64,000 bases of DNA from Silvibacterium acidisoli (GTDB lineage Bacteria > Acidobacteriota > Terriglobia > Terriglobales > Acidobacteriaceae): contig CP085323.1 of NCBI GenBank assembly GCA_022870745.1, positions 2,108,001-2,172,000 on the forward strand, read 5' to 3'. A program made the position numbers and the translations under genes. The stretch's first letter is position 1. Every line of letters starts with the position of its first letter. The notes below the pieces were generated by a model that did no database searches, was not told the DNA's origin, and saw nothing but the letters and a program-made list of their open reading frames with translations. Below, one piece after another: positions 46,113-54,853 of the stretch.

Positions 46113-47141
46113 ATGGCGGACCTGCATGAGGGCGAACTGGAGATGGAACTGGAAGATGAGTTCCATGAGGGCGAACTCGAAAGCGAAGACGAATCGAGTC
46201 TGGAAGGCGAAGGCTGGCTGGGCGCCATAGGCAACATCGCCGGCAGCCTGCTCGGTGAAGGCGAAGAGGAGCTTGAGGATGAGAGCGCTTTCGAGATGGA
46301 AGACGAGAGTTCGTTCGAGAGCGAAGAAGAGCTCGAGGATGAGTCAAGCCTGGAAGGCGAGGGCTGGCTGGGCGCCATAGGCAATATCGCCGGCAGCCTG
46401 CTCGGTGAAGGCGAAGAGGAGTATGAGTACGAGGCTTTCTTTGAGTCAGAGGATGAAGGTGAGCAATTCTTCGGGAAGATAGGCAGATTTCTAAAGAAGC
46501 TCCCGCTCAAGAACCTGGTCAAGACTGCTCTTCCGCTTGTTACCGGAGCCATCGGCGGTCCGTTTGGTGCAGCATTGGGTGGCCTGGCGACAAAGGCTCT
46601 TGGCGAAGGCGAATTTGAATACGAGGACGAGGCAGAGGGAGAGCGCGAAACGGTTCACGAGATCGCCGCTCACGAGCTCAGCCATCATGAAGCGCTCGCC
46701 GAAATCATGGCGGAAGCCGCTTCGCACGAGGTGCACGAAGGCGAGGCCGAGGCCATGGTGGGTGCGGCCACGATTACGGTCATCTCACCGAGAGACCGTC
46801 GTGCGCTGCGCCGTATCCTTCCACACCTTGTTCGGGGCACTGCGATCCTCACTCGCATCCTGCGCCGCCGGAAGGCGACACGTCCGATGGTTCGCGTGGT
46901 GCCGACGATCATACGTCGCACCGTAAAAGACCTGAAGAAGCAGGCCGGCCGGGGGATTCCGATTACGCGCAGGCGTGCTGCCATAGCGGCTGCAAAACAG
47001 GTGCGCCGCGTGCTCGGCAGCCCGAATGTTTGCGCGGCAGCTATCACTCGCAACGTAAAGGTGAGCAAGGCTTACAAGCGGCCTGCACGCCGCAACACAC
47101 GCACATCCACAGCGCGGCGCCGCCAGGGCGCGCTGCGCTAG
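46113..47141 (+). CDS. Charge-segregated acidic-repeat protein 1
   Basis: A 342-residue protein in three zones. Residues 1-115 are very acidic (ELE, EDE, EGE) and contain two copies of a 50-residue unit with SSLEGEGWLGAIGNIAGSLL; the DNA repeat (46201-46271 and 46351-46421) has two differences in 71 bases. Next is a hydrophobic glycine-rich segment (TALPLVTGAIGGPFGAALGGLATKAL). After an acidic/His stretch the C-terminal 110 residues are strongly basic (RRALRRILPHLVRG, RILRRRKATRP, VPTIIRRTVK, TRRRAA). No signal peptide is present. The start 46113 has AAGGAGG seven bases upstream. I do not recognise a characterised family. The next gene encodes a paralogue. Confidence 0.75.
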   Translation: MADLHEGELEMELEDEFHEGELESEDESSLEGEGWLGAIGNIAGSLLGEGEEELEDESAFEMEDESSFESEEELEDESSLEGEGWLGAIGNIAGSLLGEGEEEYEYEAFFESEDEGEQFFGKIGRFLKKLPLKNLVKTALPLVTGAIGGPFGAALGGLATKALGEGEFEYEDEAEGERETVHEIAAHELSHHEALAEIMAEAASHEVHEGEAEAMVGAATITVISPRDRRALRRILPHLVRGTAILTRILRRRKATRPMVRVVPTIIRRTVKDLKKQAGRGIPITRRRAAIAAAKQVRRVLGSPNVCAAAITRNVKVSKAYKRPARRNTRTSTARRRQGALR

Positions 47142-47187
47142 CATCGGCCCCTGCAGTTTTCGAACATCCGTGGAGGAGGAACCCGTT

Positions 47188-48081
47188 ATGGCATTCGATT
47201 CCGAGGTAATGCACGAGCTGGAAGAGGAGTACTCCGGAGAAGGCGAAGAGGAGTACGAAGACGAATCCAGCTTGGAGGGAGAAGGCTGGCTGGGTGCGAT
47301 CGGCAACGTGGTAGGCAGCCTTCTTGGCGAGTCCGAAGGTGAGGACGAATATGAGTCCGAGAGCGCCTTCGAGGCTGAGGGCGAGCTTAACCCCATGCGT
47401 AAGATCTATCCCGATGCCATGATGGAACACCTGGGTGAGCTGGCGGCCGAGGCAGAGTCTGAAGAAGAGGCTGCTGAGCATTTCCTGCCGCTGATCGGCA
47501 TGGCTGCTTCGAAGCTGCTGCCCGTGGTTGCGAAAGCGATTGCGCCCGCTGCCAGGAAAGCGCTTCCAAAGATCGCCGGTGCAGTCATGAGGTCATCGCC
47601 CAGGCTCACGAAGGGCATTGGCAGTATCGCGAAGACACTGCATCGCAATCCGCAAACGCGCTATCTGTTGAAGACCGTGCCCACGATTGCGCGACGCACA
47701 GTGGGTTCTATTGCGAGGCAGGTTACGCATGGCAGGCAAGTTACTCCGCAACGGGCCGTGCGCACGCTGGCGAACCAGGCGCGATATGTGCTTGGTCACC
47801 CGCAGCATCGCAAGCATGCTTTGCGCCGCCACAACCGCCTGGAGCAGACCTTCCATCGCCGCTTCGCGCGCGGCATGGTTCGCCCCCACGGGCACATCCA
47901 GTACCGGTATCAGGGCCGTCCAGTTCCGGGTCAGACAACTACGTATTACGCAGCCGGAGGTGTACAGGCGCCTGGCAGCGTGACCTATGGACAGCGGACC
48001 AGTACCGGGCAGTGCGCCTGTGGATCCGGTTCCAGTCCAGCGCCTGCCTACTGCCGCTGCTGCGGACAGGTGCTGAGATAG
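47188..48081 (+). CDS. Charge-segregated acidic-repeat protein 2 with Cys C-terminus
   Basis: A 297-residue paralogue of the preceding protein. The N-terminal 60 residues are acidic with one copy of SSLEGEGWLGAIGNVVGSLLGE; a hydrophobic Ala-rich helix region follows (FLPLIGMAASKLLPVVAKAIAPAARKALPKIAGAV); then a basic part that aligns with protein 1 (VPTIARRTV; VTPQRAVRTLANQARYVLGHP). Different from protein 1, the C-terminal 70 residues are Tyr/Gly-rich and end in CACGSGSSPAPAYCRCCGQVLR, five cysteines that could bind a metal. No signal peptide. The ATG 47188 follows GGAGGAGGA by seven bases. Function unknown. Confidence 0.75.
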   Translation: MAFDSEVMHELEEEYSGEGEEEYEDESSLEGEGWLGAIGNVVGSLLGESEGEDEYESESAFEAEGELNPMRKIYPDAMMEHLGELAAEAESEEEAAEHFLPLIGMAASKLLPVVAKAIAPAARKALPKIAGAVMRSSPRLTKGIGSIAKTLHRNPQTRYLLKTVPTIARRTVGSIARQVTHGRQVTPQRAVRTLANQARYVLGHPQHRKHALRRHNRLEQTFHRRFARGMVRPHGHIQYRYQGRPVPGQTTTYYAAGGVQAPGSVTYGQRTSTGQCACGSGSSPAPAYCRCCGQVLR

Positions 48082-48110
48082 GCAAGTCATCTTTTGACGA
48101 GACCAAGACC

Positions 48111-49448
48111 ATGGCGACACTAGTGGAACAAATTCCGATCGCGAAAGAGGACGCGCCGGCCCAGCCATCCAGGACTCAAGCGGCAGCAAGGCCTACAGCC
48201 TTCCTCGCGCCATGGTTGCGATCTCAATCCATTAATGTAAATCGGCATGCTGCTGCGCTGCGGCCATTCAAGGTAGATGAGTTCGGCAGCGGAGCGGAAG
48301 CGCCCACTCCCGGCCATCTGCAGGTGGTCAACGAATTGATCACCCAGCTTCGCGGCGGCCTGCTCAAGATGTCAGGAAAAGTCGGCGATTCTGTCGCTGC
48401 CGCCCTGCAGGAGCCAACCACTGCGCGTTTGCAGGATGTAATGCGTAAGAAGGAACGCGCGCACACCTGGGTGCGAGGGATCGAAAAAATCTGGGACTTT
48501 TATTTCGAGGTGTTTGGCCAACGGCAAAGCCGTTTCGCGAAGTGGCTGCTGAGTTGCGACCGCATCGGTCTCGACTGCTATCGAACGAGCTACCTGGGCC
48601 TGGCGGTTGCGCGTTCAATCCCGGCGCCACCTCCCTTTTCGTATGTAGCGACGGGCTTTTCTCCGGCGACCTTTCGACGCGGCATTCCCTTAAGGCGATT
48701 GGGAAAACAACTCAATCCTTTTCCGCTCATTCAGCTCCCCTACCATCGGCTGGTCAATCCATGGACGCTGGGTGGCGTTCTGCACGAGGTGAGTCATAAT
48801 CTGCAGAACGATCTGGGGCTGGCGCGTGATGTTCCCCGCAGCATCGGGCTCGCGCTGTTGCGCGCGGGAGCCAGCAGGAAGGTCGCACGCATCTGGGTGC
48901 GCTGGAATCGGGAGATGTTCTCCGATATGGCCGGCCTGTTGCTCGGTGGACCGTCCTTCGCGGCATCATCGATGGACATTCTTGCGCGTGGGCCCGAAGC
49001 CACTGTTCACTATAGTTCGCGAGGCCCCCATCCCACGCCCTATCTTCGTATGTTGATCAACGCAGAGCTGCTGAGGCGCATGGGCTTTGAGTCGGAGAGC
49101 AGGCAGATTCGAAATGCGTGGATGCGGATCTATCCCAAACCGTCTTCCGGCAACATTCCGGCTGAGCTGATGAAGACCTTTGCGGAAGCGTGTCCGATCG
49201 CCGTGAATGCGGTGTGCTATCAGCCGTACAAATCGTTGGGCAACCGGAGCCTGTCGAAGGTCATGAGCTTCGGTCACAAGGAGCAACAGATGATCGAGGA
49301 AGCGTCGCGGCGGCTGGCGGCCGGAGTCGACCCGGGAATCATCCCTGAACGCTTCCTCATCGGTGCGGTGCGGCTGGCGCTGGATCGCCGTCATGCCCGC
49401 CCCGAGGTACTGACCAGGAACTTCTTCAAGGCACTCGCGAGTGGATGA
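48111..49448 (+). CDS. Putative gluzincin-type metallopeptidase
   Basis: A 445-residue soluble protein without a signal peptide. GGVLHEVSHNLQNDLGL holds the HExxH zinc motif at residues 225-229, and 43 residues further on WNREMFSDMAGLLLGG supplies a Glu in an ExxSD context (Glu268), the third-ligand pattern of thermolysin-like gluzincins. The surrounding helices are hydrophobic enough for an M4/M48-like core, but overall similarity to a named family is not evident to me. The N-terminal 70 residues are disordered (Ala/Pro-rich). It is 29 bases after the second repeat protein and 3 bases before the next gene. Confidence 0.65.
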   Translation: MATLVEQIPIAKEDAPAQPSRTQAAARPTAFLAPWLRSQSINVNRHAAALRPFKVDEFGSGAEAPTPGHLQVVNELITQLRGGLLKMSGKVGDSVAAALQEPTTARLQDVMRKKERAHTWVRGIEKIWDFYFEVFGQRQSRFAKWLLSCDRIGLDCYRTSYLGLAVARSIPAPPPFSYVATGFSPATFRRGIPLRRLGKQLNPFPLIQLPYHRLVNPWTLGGVLHEVSHNLQNDLGLARDVPRSIGLALLRAGASRKVARIWVRWNREMFSDMAGLLLGGPSFAASSMDILARGPEATVHYSSRGPHPTPYLRMLINAELLRRMGFESESRQIRNAWMRIYPKPSSGNIPAELMKTFAEACPIAVNAVCYQPYKSLGNRSLSKVMSFGHKEQQMIEEASRRLAAGVDPGIIPERFLIGAVRLALDRRHARPEVLTRNFFKALASG

Positions 49449-49451
49449 ACG

Positions 49452-50012
49452 ATGGGAATGAATACCACATTTCGAGAGTTGTGCAGGCAGTTGAAGAGCC
49501 TGAAGGAAACGCTGGATGGGCTTCGCTGCCTGCTGCCCGACGATCCGTTGAATACGGAAGTAGTGTTGATGCGCCATCTGCGGGAGAGTGTGGACAGTGT
49601 GAACGGCTGGCTGGACGATTGCGTCGCCCAGTCGCAGATTGCCTGCGCAGCATTGGAGCAGGCGTCGGACATAAATGATTCGCGGAGAGCTCTGACCCAA
49701 TGCCAGGCCAGTTTTGACGAGGCCGAGCGCGCATCTTCGGCGGAGCTGCTCACTTACGAGAAGTTGCGCGAGGTTGTAAGGCTGGGAGGCCAGCGCAAAG
49801 GGATATGGATCATCTGGTCACAGAACACCAAGAGAGATCTCGAGAGCTGCCGCTATGAACTGTACCTTACGCGTAAAGCGATGACCGCGTGTTGGCAGGA
49901 ACTGGCAGAACACGCTGGGATGAATGGAGCTTTGCGGACTCCCGACGTCAGGCAGCGGATAACAGCCGCGGCATCGGGTATCGGAGATATGGAAGTCGAG
50001 GGCGCTCCGTGA
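49452..50012 (+). CDS. Hypothetical helical protein
   Basis: A 186-residue, mostly alpha-helical protein with coiled-coil character (FRELCRQLKSLKETLDGLRCLL; RALTQCQASFDEAERASSAELLTYEKLREVV) and several Cys. No signal peptide or membrane helix except a short hydrophobic patch GIWIIWSQ. Not recognised. Three bases after the metallopeptidase stop, so very likely co-translated; it might be a partner or inhibitor of that protein. Confidence 0.65.
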   Translation: MGMNTTFRELCRQLKSLKETLDGLRCLLPDDPLNTEVVLMRHLRESVDSVNGWLDDCVAQSQIACAALEQASDINDSRRALTQCQASFDEAERASSAELLTYEKLREVVRLGGQRKGIWIIWSQNTKRDLESCRYELYLTRKAMTACWQELAEHAGMNGALRTPDVRQRITAAASGIGDMEVEGAP

Positions 50013-50105
50013 GCAGCATGAAAGCAAATACGGACGAGTAAAAGGATGCAGCCAGGCTAGAAGGATCGCAACGTCAAGCTTCAGACCGGTGGAAGGAGCT
50101 ACAGT

Positions 50106-52409
50106 ATGCCAACCCAACCGACCGTTTTAAAATGCAGCGCAACGGCCAACACTGTCACGATCACATTCTCCGAGCCGGTGGATGGGGTGAGCGCGAGCGC
50201 GCCTGACAACTACACCATCTACGCTCCGCCGAAGATAACGGCACCAACGCTGCTCTCGAAATTGGATTGGACGGGTCCGGTTGTATCAGCCGATGCTCGT
50301 TCCGTCGTGTTGACTCCCGCTTTGGCTTTGACACCCGGCGGTTTCGTCCTGGTCAACGTAAAGAATGTTATGACGGCTTCGGGCTCGCCCTTTGAAACCG
50401 GCGATGTGTCCGCAGAGGTTCCGCCTGCGGCCGGTCCGGGACGGGTAGTAAGAGATGTGGAAGATGCGATCTCGTATCCCATCCTCACGGAGGAAATCAG
50501 CAACCGCCCTTCCCCGGTCAGCACGCTCCCTGCAGGGAGCGGTATGGGTGGAGGCGGAGGTAGCTCCCCGCTCGGGCAGCTGGCATCGAGGACGGTGACG
50601 GATGTTCTCGGCTGGAAGGTGAACCCCTCCGACCCGAAGGGCTTCGTGGGCGCACTGACCCAGGCTTTTACATTGAGCGACGTGGAAGGCCACGTCGAGG
50701 CGACCTGGAACCCGCAGATGCCGGCCATCCAGACGGATCTTGGCGGCTCGATTACCGGCGCGCAAGCCAGCCTCTACACCCGTGCCAAGGCTGCCATCGA
50801 TCAATCGACTTCCCTGCTGGATACACTCTATCCTCTCGATCCTGAGGCTGATCCGGAATACGTCAAGGCTCTGCGCGAGATGGTACGAAGCCAGATGACG
50901 CAGATCGTGCGGGAGCTGTCGGTGATAGGGCTTCCCTCAGTGCTGCGCATCGACACATACTTCTCCATCCTGCTCGGGCAGAGTCCGGCTACCATCTCAA
51001 CCGGGCAGATAACGTTTGATCCGGATGCGGTGGGTGGCACGATGGGCAAACTGCGCGACACCTATGGAATCCAGTTCGTCGGCAATCCCTTCAACAACTC
51101 CGTGGCAGACGAAATGGTCATCACCAACTTCCGGGTAATTTCCGACTATCTCACGTCGCTGCTGCAGAGCTGGATCTCTAACCGCAGTTTCTTTTACGTG
51201 CTGCCCGATCAGCCTGCCTTCTTTGGAACGCAACTGGTGCTTATCTCGCGGCAGTTCAACGTGATTGCCGAGACGGTGAACGAACTGCGCTTCACGCTGG
51301 ACTCCGTCTTTATCGGGCCAGCTGAGCGGCAATCGCTGCTGCTCATATTTGGAGATCCGGCGCTGCCTCCGAGATTCCTGGAGGGTATGTTGCTTGAGAT
51401 CGAGGCCTTTGTCGGCGATGAGGGTCCGCGTCTTCTCAAGGATGGCGGCAAGATCACCGTTACCAACAATATCCTGCCGGTGGTCAGCGCCCTGCTGAAC
51501 ATGGTGACTAAGGCTCGCAAGCCGACCAACATCAATGAACTGCCTGACGGATTCAAGACGGCACGTGTACGCAATTCGCTGCGTGACCTGCAGGATCAAC
51601 TCAGGCGTCTGGTCGAACTTGTCGAACAGGTGGAACAGGAAGTGCCTGCTTCCGAGTTCAAGCTGTCGGTCTCAAGCATCGTGTCGCAAGGGACTGACGA
51701 CAGCGGTAACGCCACGATCTCTATCTTTGGTGAAGGTTTTGCGCCAGGCATAGAGGCGACGGTCCATTCCACAACACCAATCGTCATTCCGCAGACCCAA
51801 ACGAACTTCTTTTCTGCTGAGCGGGTCGACATCGTATTCAACATAGTCTCTTTCGGCGATGGATTGCATGACATCACCCTGACAAACCCGGACGGCGATT
51901 CCATAACCGTGGCGGATGCCTTCACGCTGGACGAAGGAGTTGTGCAGCCGGATATTGTCAGCCGCAGGCAGGTCTTTTGCAATCCGTTGTTCCGCGTTCG
52001 CGCATCCAGCGCGAAGCAGGACGCAAAGAAAGCCGCTTCTTCGGGGAAAAAGCCCGCCTGGAAGGTAATCGTCAATCCCGGCGCGGGTCATAGCCAAACT
52101 AAAGCAAGCGCTGCGCAGGTAGCCGCGATGTCTACCCACCCTGCTACTCCGCAGTCTTCAAGCTTCTCCAACCCAGTATCGGTTCAGCAGCAGGAAGCAG
52201 CTCAAAAGGATCTGGCGGATCGGGTGCAAAATCATGCGCACAGCATTGCAAATCTTAATCAGAAGATGGAAGAAGGGTTCAAGCATTTGACGAATACCAT
52301 GCACGAACAACTCGGCATGTTGCACGAGAAGCTGGCGCAGCTTACCGGGAAAGGGCCGGGCCAGCAGGATGAAAGTCGTCCGCCGTCTGGGCAGGAGCAG
52401 GGTACGTAA
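50106..52409 (+). CDS. Large Big_5/IPT-domain protein of unknown function
   Basis: A 767-residue protein. Residues 5-105 form a bacterial Ig-like Big_5 domain (TVTITFSEPVDGVSASAPDNYTIY, then RSVVLTPALALTPGGFVLVNVKNV). A glycine-rich linker (GSGMGGGGGSS) leads to a large helical middle part (about 200-500) that I do not recognise. An IPT/TIG-like beta domain is at about 535-620 (ATISIFGEGFAPGIEATVHS; LHDITLTNPDGDSITVADAF). The C-terminal 150 residues are Ala/Gln-rich with a coiled coil (ANLNQKMEEGFKHLTNTMHEQLGMLHEKLAQL). Big_5 and IPT domains are usually extracytoplasmic, yet no signal peptide is present. AAGGAG stands eight bases before the start. Confidence 0.7.
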   Translation: MPTQPTVLKCSATANTVTITFSEPVDGVSASAPDNYTIYAPPKITAPTLLSKLDWTGPVVSADARSVVLTPALALTPGGFVLVNVKNVMTASGSPFETGDVSAEVPPAAGPGRVVRDVEDAISYPILTEEISNRPSPVSTLPAGSGMGGGGGSSPLGQLASRTVTDVLGWKVNPSDPKGFVGALTQAFTLSDVEGHVEATWNPQMPAIQTDLGGSITGAQASLYTRAKAAIDQSTSLLDTLYPLDPEADPEYVKALREMVRSQMTQIVRELSVIGLPSVLRIDTYFSILLGQSPATISTGQITFDPDAVGGTMGKLRDTYGIQFVGNPFNNSVADEMVITNFRVISDYLTSLLQSWISNRSFFYVLPDQPAFFGTQLVLISRQFNVIAETVNELRFTLDSVFIGPAERQSLLLIFGDPALPPRFLEGMLLEIEAFVGDEGPRLLKDGGKITVTNNILPVVSALLNMVTKARKPTNINELPDGFKTARVRNSLRDLQDQLRRLVELVEQVEQEVPASEFKLSVSSIVSQGTDDSGNATISIFGEGFAPGIEATVHSTTPIVIPQTQTNFFSAERVDIVFNIVSFGDGLHDITLTNPDGDSITVADAFTLDEGVVQPDIVSRRQVFCNPLFRVRASSAKQDAKKAASSGKKPAWKVIVNPGAGHSQTKASAAQVAAMSTHPATPQSSSFSNPVSVQQQEAAQKDLADRVQNHAHSIANLNQKMEEGFKHLTNTMHEQLGMLHEKLAQLTGKGPGQQDESRPPSGQEQGT

Positions 52410-52495
52410 TCCTGTGTCAGCGGCAATCGCACGGTAACACGCGACGTTAACAATTTCCTGGGACGAGCGCTGGAGAGCATCGAGGAGGGTCATCC

Positions 52496-53668
52496 ATGGC
52501 GACCGAAAGAGATTATCAAGGTTTATATGACCGTATCGCAGCGTTACGAGAACAGGTAACGAACAAGCTGTCCGCGGACCTGATCGCCAACCCGCAACTC
52601 GCAGATGCGCTTACCAAACAGATCGACGATCTTCTGATCGCGGTGGTCGATGCCGATGCCAAAATCCCTCCTCCACCGGACAAGGGGCTGGCTGCGCTGG
52701 CGGGCGTAGGTCCGGACGCCTCCAGGGAGTTCGGCACTACGCGTGTTCCACCCGGCGTCGAGCCTTATGACGAGACGATCACGTCGGAACGCATCATGGC
52801 CGTCGGTGATATGTACTATCTCTGGCAGCACGAAAAGATTGGCGTCTTCCGTGTGGTACAGAAGCTGCAGGAACTGTTCAAAGCAGGAACCGTAAGGCTT
52901 TCGGGCGGTCCCGGAGCATTCGCGCTCTATCAGTTCGATCGGCGTGACGTGCTTCGCTATACCAAGTCTGACCGGCTATCGGCCTACAAGCGCATCTTCG
53001 GGTATGGTGGCTCGCCGGTGCCCACAGGTTCGCGTGCCAACGCAGACTTTCACAAGCTCTTCGCTCATTTTGTGCACCAGGTCACGCTGTTCTGGCGCGA
53101 TAAGCGTATCTCTGACGTAATTCGCGAGCGCGCTTACGACCCGAGCTTCGGTTCCATCGCCATCGTGCGGCGCGCGGGCCTGGACCTGCGCAACAACCTG
53201 AAATGGCTTTCGTTCGGCCACCTGAATGTGCTGCGTGTGGAAGTGATGCAGTTGCTGGAGGAAGCATTCAACATTCTCAACTCCGACGATGTAAAGCGGC
53301 TCTTCGGCGCCGATAACGCATGGGATGTTGTAGAAGAGGTCCTGATCCGCTACTTCAACGAGCGGCTCGTGACTTCTCCACGCCAACGCATGGGTGTGAC
53401 AGGCAGAGATATTCTGCGCTGGCTCGCGCAGCCGCACATCCTGCAGACAACACGTTCGCAATTCGAAACCCTGCTGCTTGAGATTGCGGAGCAATCAGAA
53501 GAATGGCTCACCAGTGCGCAGGCCATGGGGTTGAGCACGCGGACAGGATCGCATCGCGTGCTGCCCTGGGATCAGACACAGCCTACTCCGGTACGACCGT
53601 CGCACAAGCAAAGGGTAGGAGTCTCGGCAACGCGCCAGCCCGCGCGCGAGTACGAACTTCAGCTCTGA
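52496..53668 (+). CDS. Hypothetical protein of the repeat-protein cluster
   Basis: A 390-residue soluble protein. Mostly helical: the N-terminus has a short coiled coil (YDRIAALREQVTNKLSADLIANPQLADALTKQIDDLL), the middle is aromatic-rich (FGYGGSPVPTGSRANADFHKLFAHFVHQVTLFWRDKRISDVIRERAYDPSFGSIAIVRRAGLDLRNNLKWLSFGHLNVLRVEVMQLLEEAF), the end is Pro/Arg-rich. No signal, no zinc motif. Not recognised. Strong ribosome site (GAGGAGGG). It may be a structural partner of the preceding large protein; this is inference from position only. Confidence 0.65.
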   Translation: MATERDYQGLYDRIAALREQVTNKLSADLIANPQLADALTKQIDDLLIAVVDADAKIPPPPDKGLAALAGVGPDASREFGTTRVPPGVEPYDETITSERIMAVGDMYYLWQHEKIGVFRVVQKLQELFKAGTVRLSGGPGAFALYQFDRRDVLRYTKSDRLSAYKRIFGYGGSPVPTGSRANADFHKLFAHFVHQVTLFWRDKRISDVIRERAYDPSFGSIAIVRRAGLDLRNNLKWLSFGHLNVLRVEVMQLLEEAFNILNSDDVKRLFGADNAWDVVEEVLIRYFNERLVTSPRQRMGVTGRDILRWLAQPHILQTTRSQFETLLLEIAEQSEEWLTSAQAMGLSTRTGSHRVLPWDQTQPTPVRPSHKQRVGVSATRQPAREYELQL

Positions 53669-53770
53669 ACTGCGAAATGATCCTGCGGAATGACCAAACC
53701 TGGTCGTCCGCAGGGTCGCCCGTTTCAACAGATGCTGCACGCAGCCTTGCAAGGAAAGCGGAGACAGAGC

Positions 53771-54022
53771 ATGAACGATCTTTTCACCAGGAGTAGTGCA
53801 GTCAACGGCGCGCGTCCCATTACGGCCTCGCGCTACAACTCGTTCTCAGGCATGAATACCTCGCGCCAGGATAAATTCCAGGCACGAGAGCAACGCCGCT
53901 GGGGAGACTGGGCATACTGGGAGATTCCTGCGCCTGTTCTCTGGCTGGAAACGCCCTACGTGCTGTCGCCCTTCGATGACACCCTGTTTGTTGCGCCTGT
54001 CTTCGTGGATATCTGGGATTAG
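53771..54022 (+). CDS. Small aromatic protein (83 aa)
   Basis: An 83-residue protein whose C-terminal half is rich in Trp, Tyr, Phe and Pro (RRWGDWAYWEIPAPVLWLETPYVLSPFDDTLFVAPVFVDIWD). The N-terminal half is Ser/Arg-rich and probably flexible. The ATG 53771 follows GGAGA at a normal distance; a longer reading to 53690 overlaps poorly coding sequence. No family known to me. It sits seven bases before the next gene. Confidence 0.6.
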   Translation: MNDLFTRSSAVNGARPITASRYNSFSGMNTSRQDKFQAREQRRWGDWAYWEIPAPVLWLETPYVLSPFDDTLFVAPVFVDIWD

Positions 54023-54029
54023 GTGAGCC

Positions 54030-54821
54030 ATGTACCGTAGTACAGAACCTGAACTCGAAGACGAACTCAGCAGCCTGATGGAAGCGCTGGTGAGAACTGA
54101 CCTGGAAGCGGAAGCCGAGGAGTACACGCCGGCTGCTACCGGCCCTCTCTTCGATGTTGCATGCAACGGCTGCGCCGCAGGGCAGTGTGTTGCCTGCCAG
54201 AGCGGAGCATGTACAGCCTGTCCGGTGGCTGGCGGAGGATGCCGGCGGATCGTCTTCGATGCGGTCGTCGAAGCGATCAAGCTCGCTCGCAGCACTGCAG
54301 ACAAGGTGGACGCAGCGACAGCCACATCAGCGGACTCGCGCAATAAAGAGCAGAAGGAAACAGCTCGCCTTTACAGATTCTTTTTCTGTCACGATCCTTC
54401 GTGGTTCATTTCATGGGCTGGCGGCCCGTCAGGCGCTACGGTCTCAACACGGCTCCGTGCCGTGGCAAACGAACTCGATGGAGGACGAAGACTTCTCTTT
54501 GAATGCCGCGCACAAGGCGGCTGCAACGCATTCACGATTCCGGGAGTTCACTCCACCGTATTTCTTTGCCCGCCTTTCTGGGCAACGCAGGGTTTGGCGG
54601 GCCTGCCCGAAGTGAATCGCCGTGCGGGGACCATTATCCACGAGATGTTGCACAACCTCTACGATCTGGACGACAGCCGACGGTTCAATAACCCGGCACA
54701 GCCGACGCCGCGGCGATTCGATGCGCATTGCTACGAGGTGTTTCTCCTTCGTGCCAACGGATACGGCGGAGATCCTACAGACGTAGCCGCATGTGGTCAG
54801 GCGCCTTGCGAGGTCTTTTGA
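54030..54821 (+). CDS. Putative M35-like (aspzincin) metalloendopeptidase
   Basis: A 263-residue protein. The N-terminus is acidic (STEPELEDELSSLMEALVRTDLEAEAEEY), followed by a Cys-rich patch with seven cysteines in 25 residues (CNGCAAGQC, CQSGACTACP). The C-terminal half has IIHEMLHNLYDLDD, an HExxH motif at residues 204-208, and then RFDAHCYEVFLL, which resembles the ADSYEyF-type third-ligand segment (Asp) of Lys-specific M35 peptidases. No signal peptide. The acidic N-terminus recalls the repeat proteins of the same operon and might be a common sorting signal. Confidence 0.65.
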   Translation: MYRSTEPELEDELSSLMEALVRTDLEAEAEEYTPAATGPLFDVACNGCAAGQCVACQSGACTACPVAGGGCRRIVFDAVVEAIKLARSTADKVDAATATSADSRNKEQKETARLYRFFFCHDPSWFISWAGGPSGATVSTRLRAVANELDGGRRLLFECRAQGGCNAFTIPGVHSTVFLCPPFWATQGLAGLPEVNRRAGTIIHEMLHNLYDLDDSRRFNNPAQPTPRRFDAHCYEVFLLRANGYGGDPTDVAACGQAPCEVF

Positions 54822-54853
54822 ACACGTATCTCTGAGCGTGAGCGGGCTACCAG

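Noticed and set aside
46680-46700. HELSH motif in repeat protein 1 as a zinc-peptidase site
   Set aside because: It lies in a His/Glu/Ala-rich low-complexity stretch with no fold or third ligand around it, so HExxH by chance is likely.
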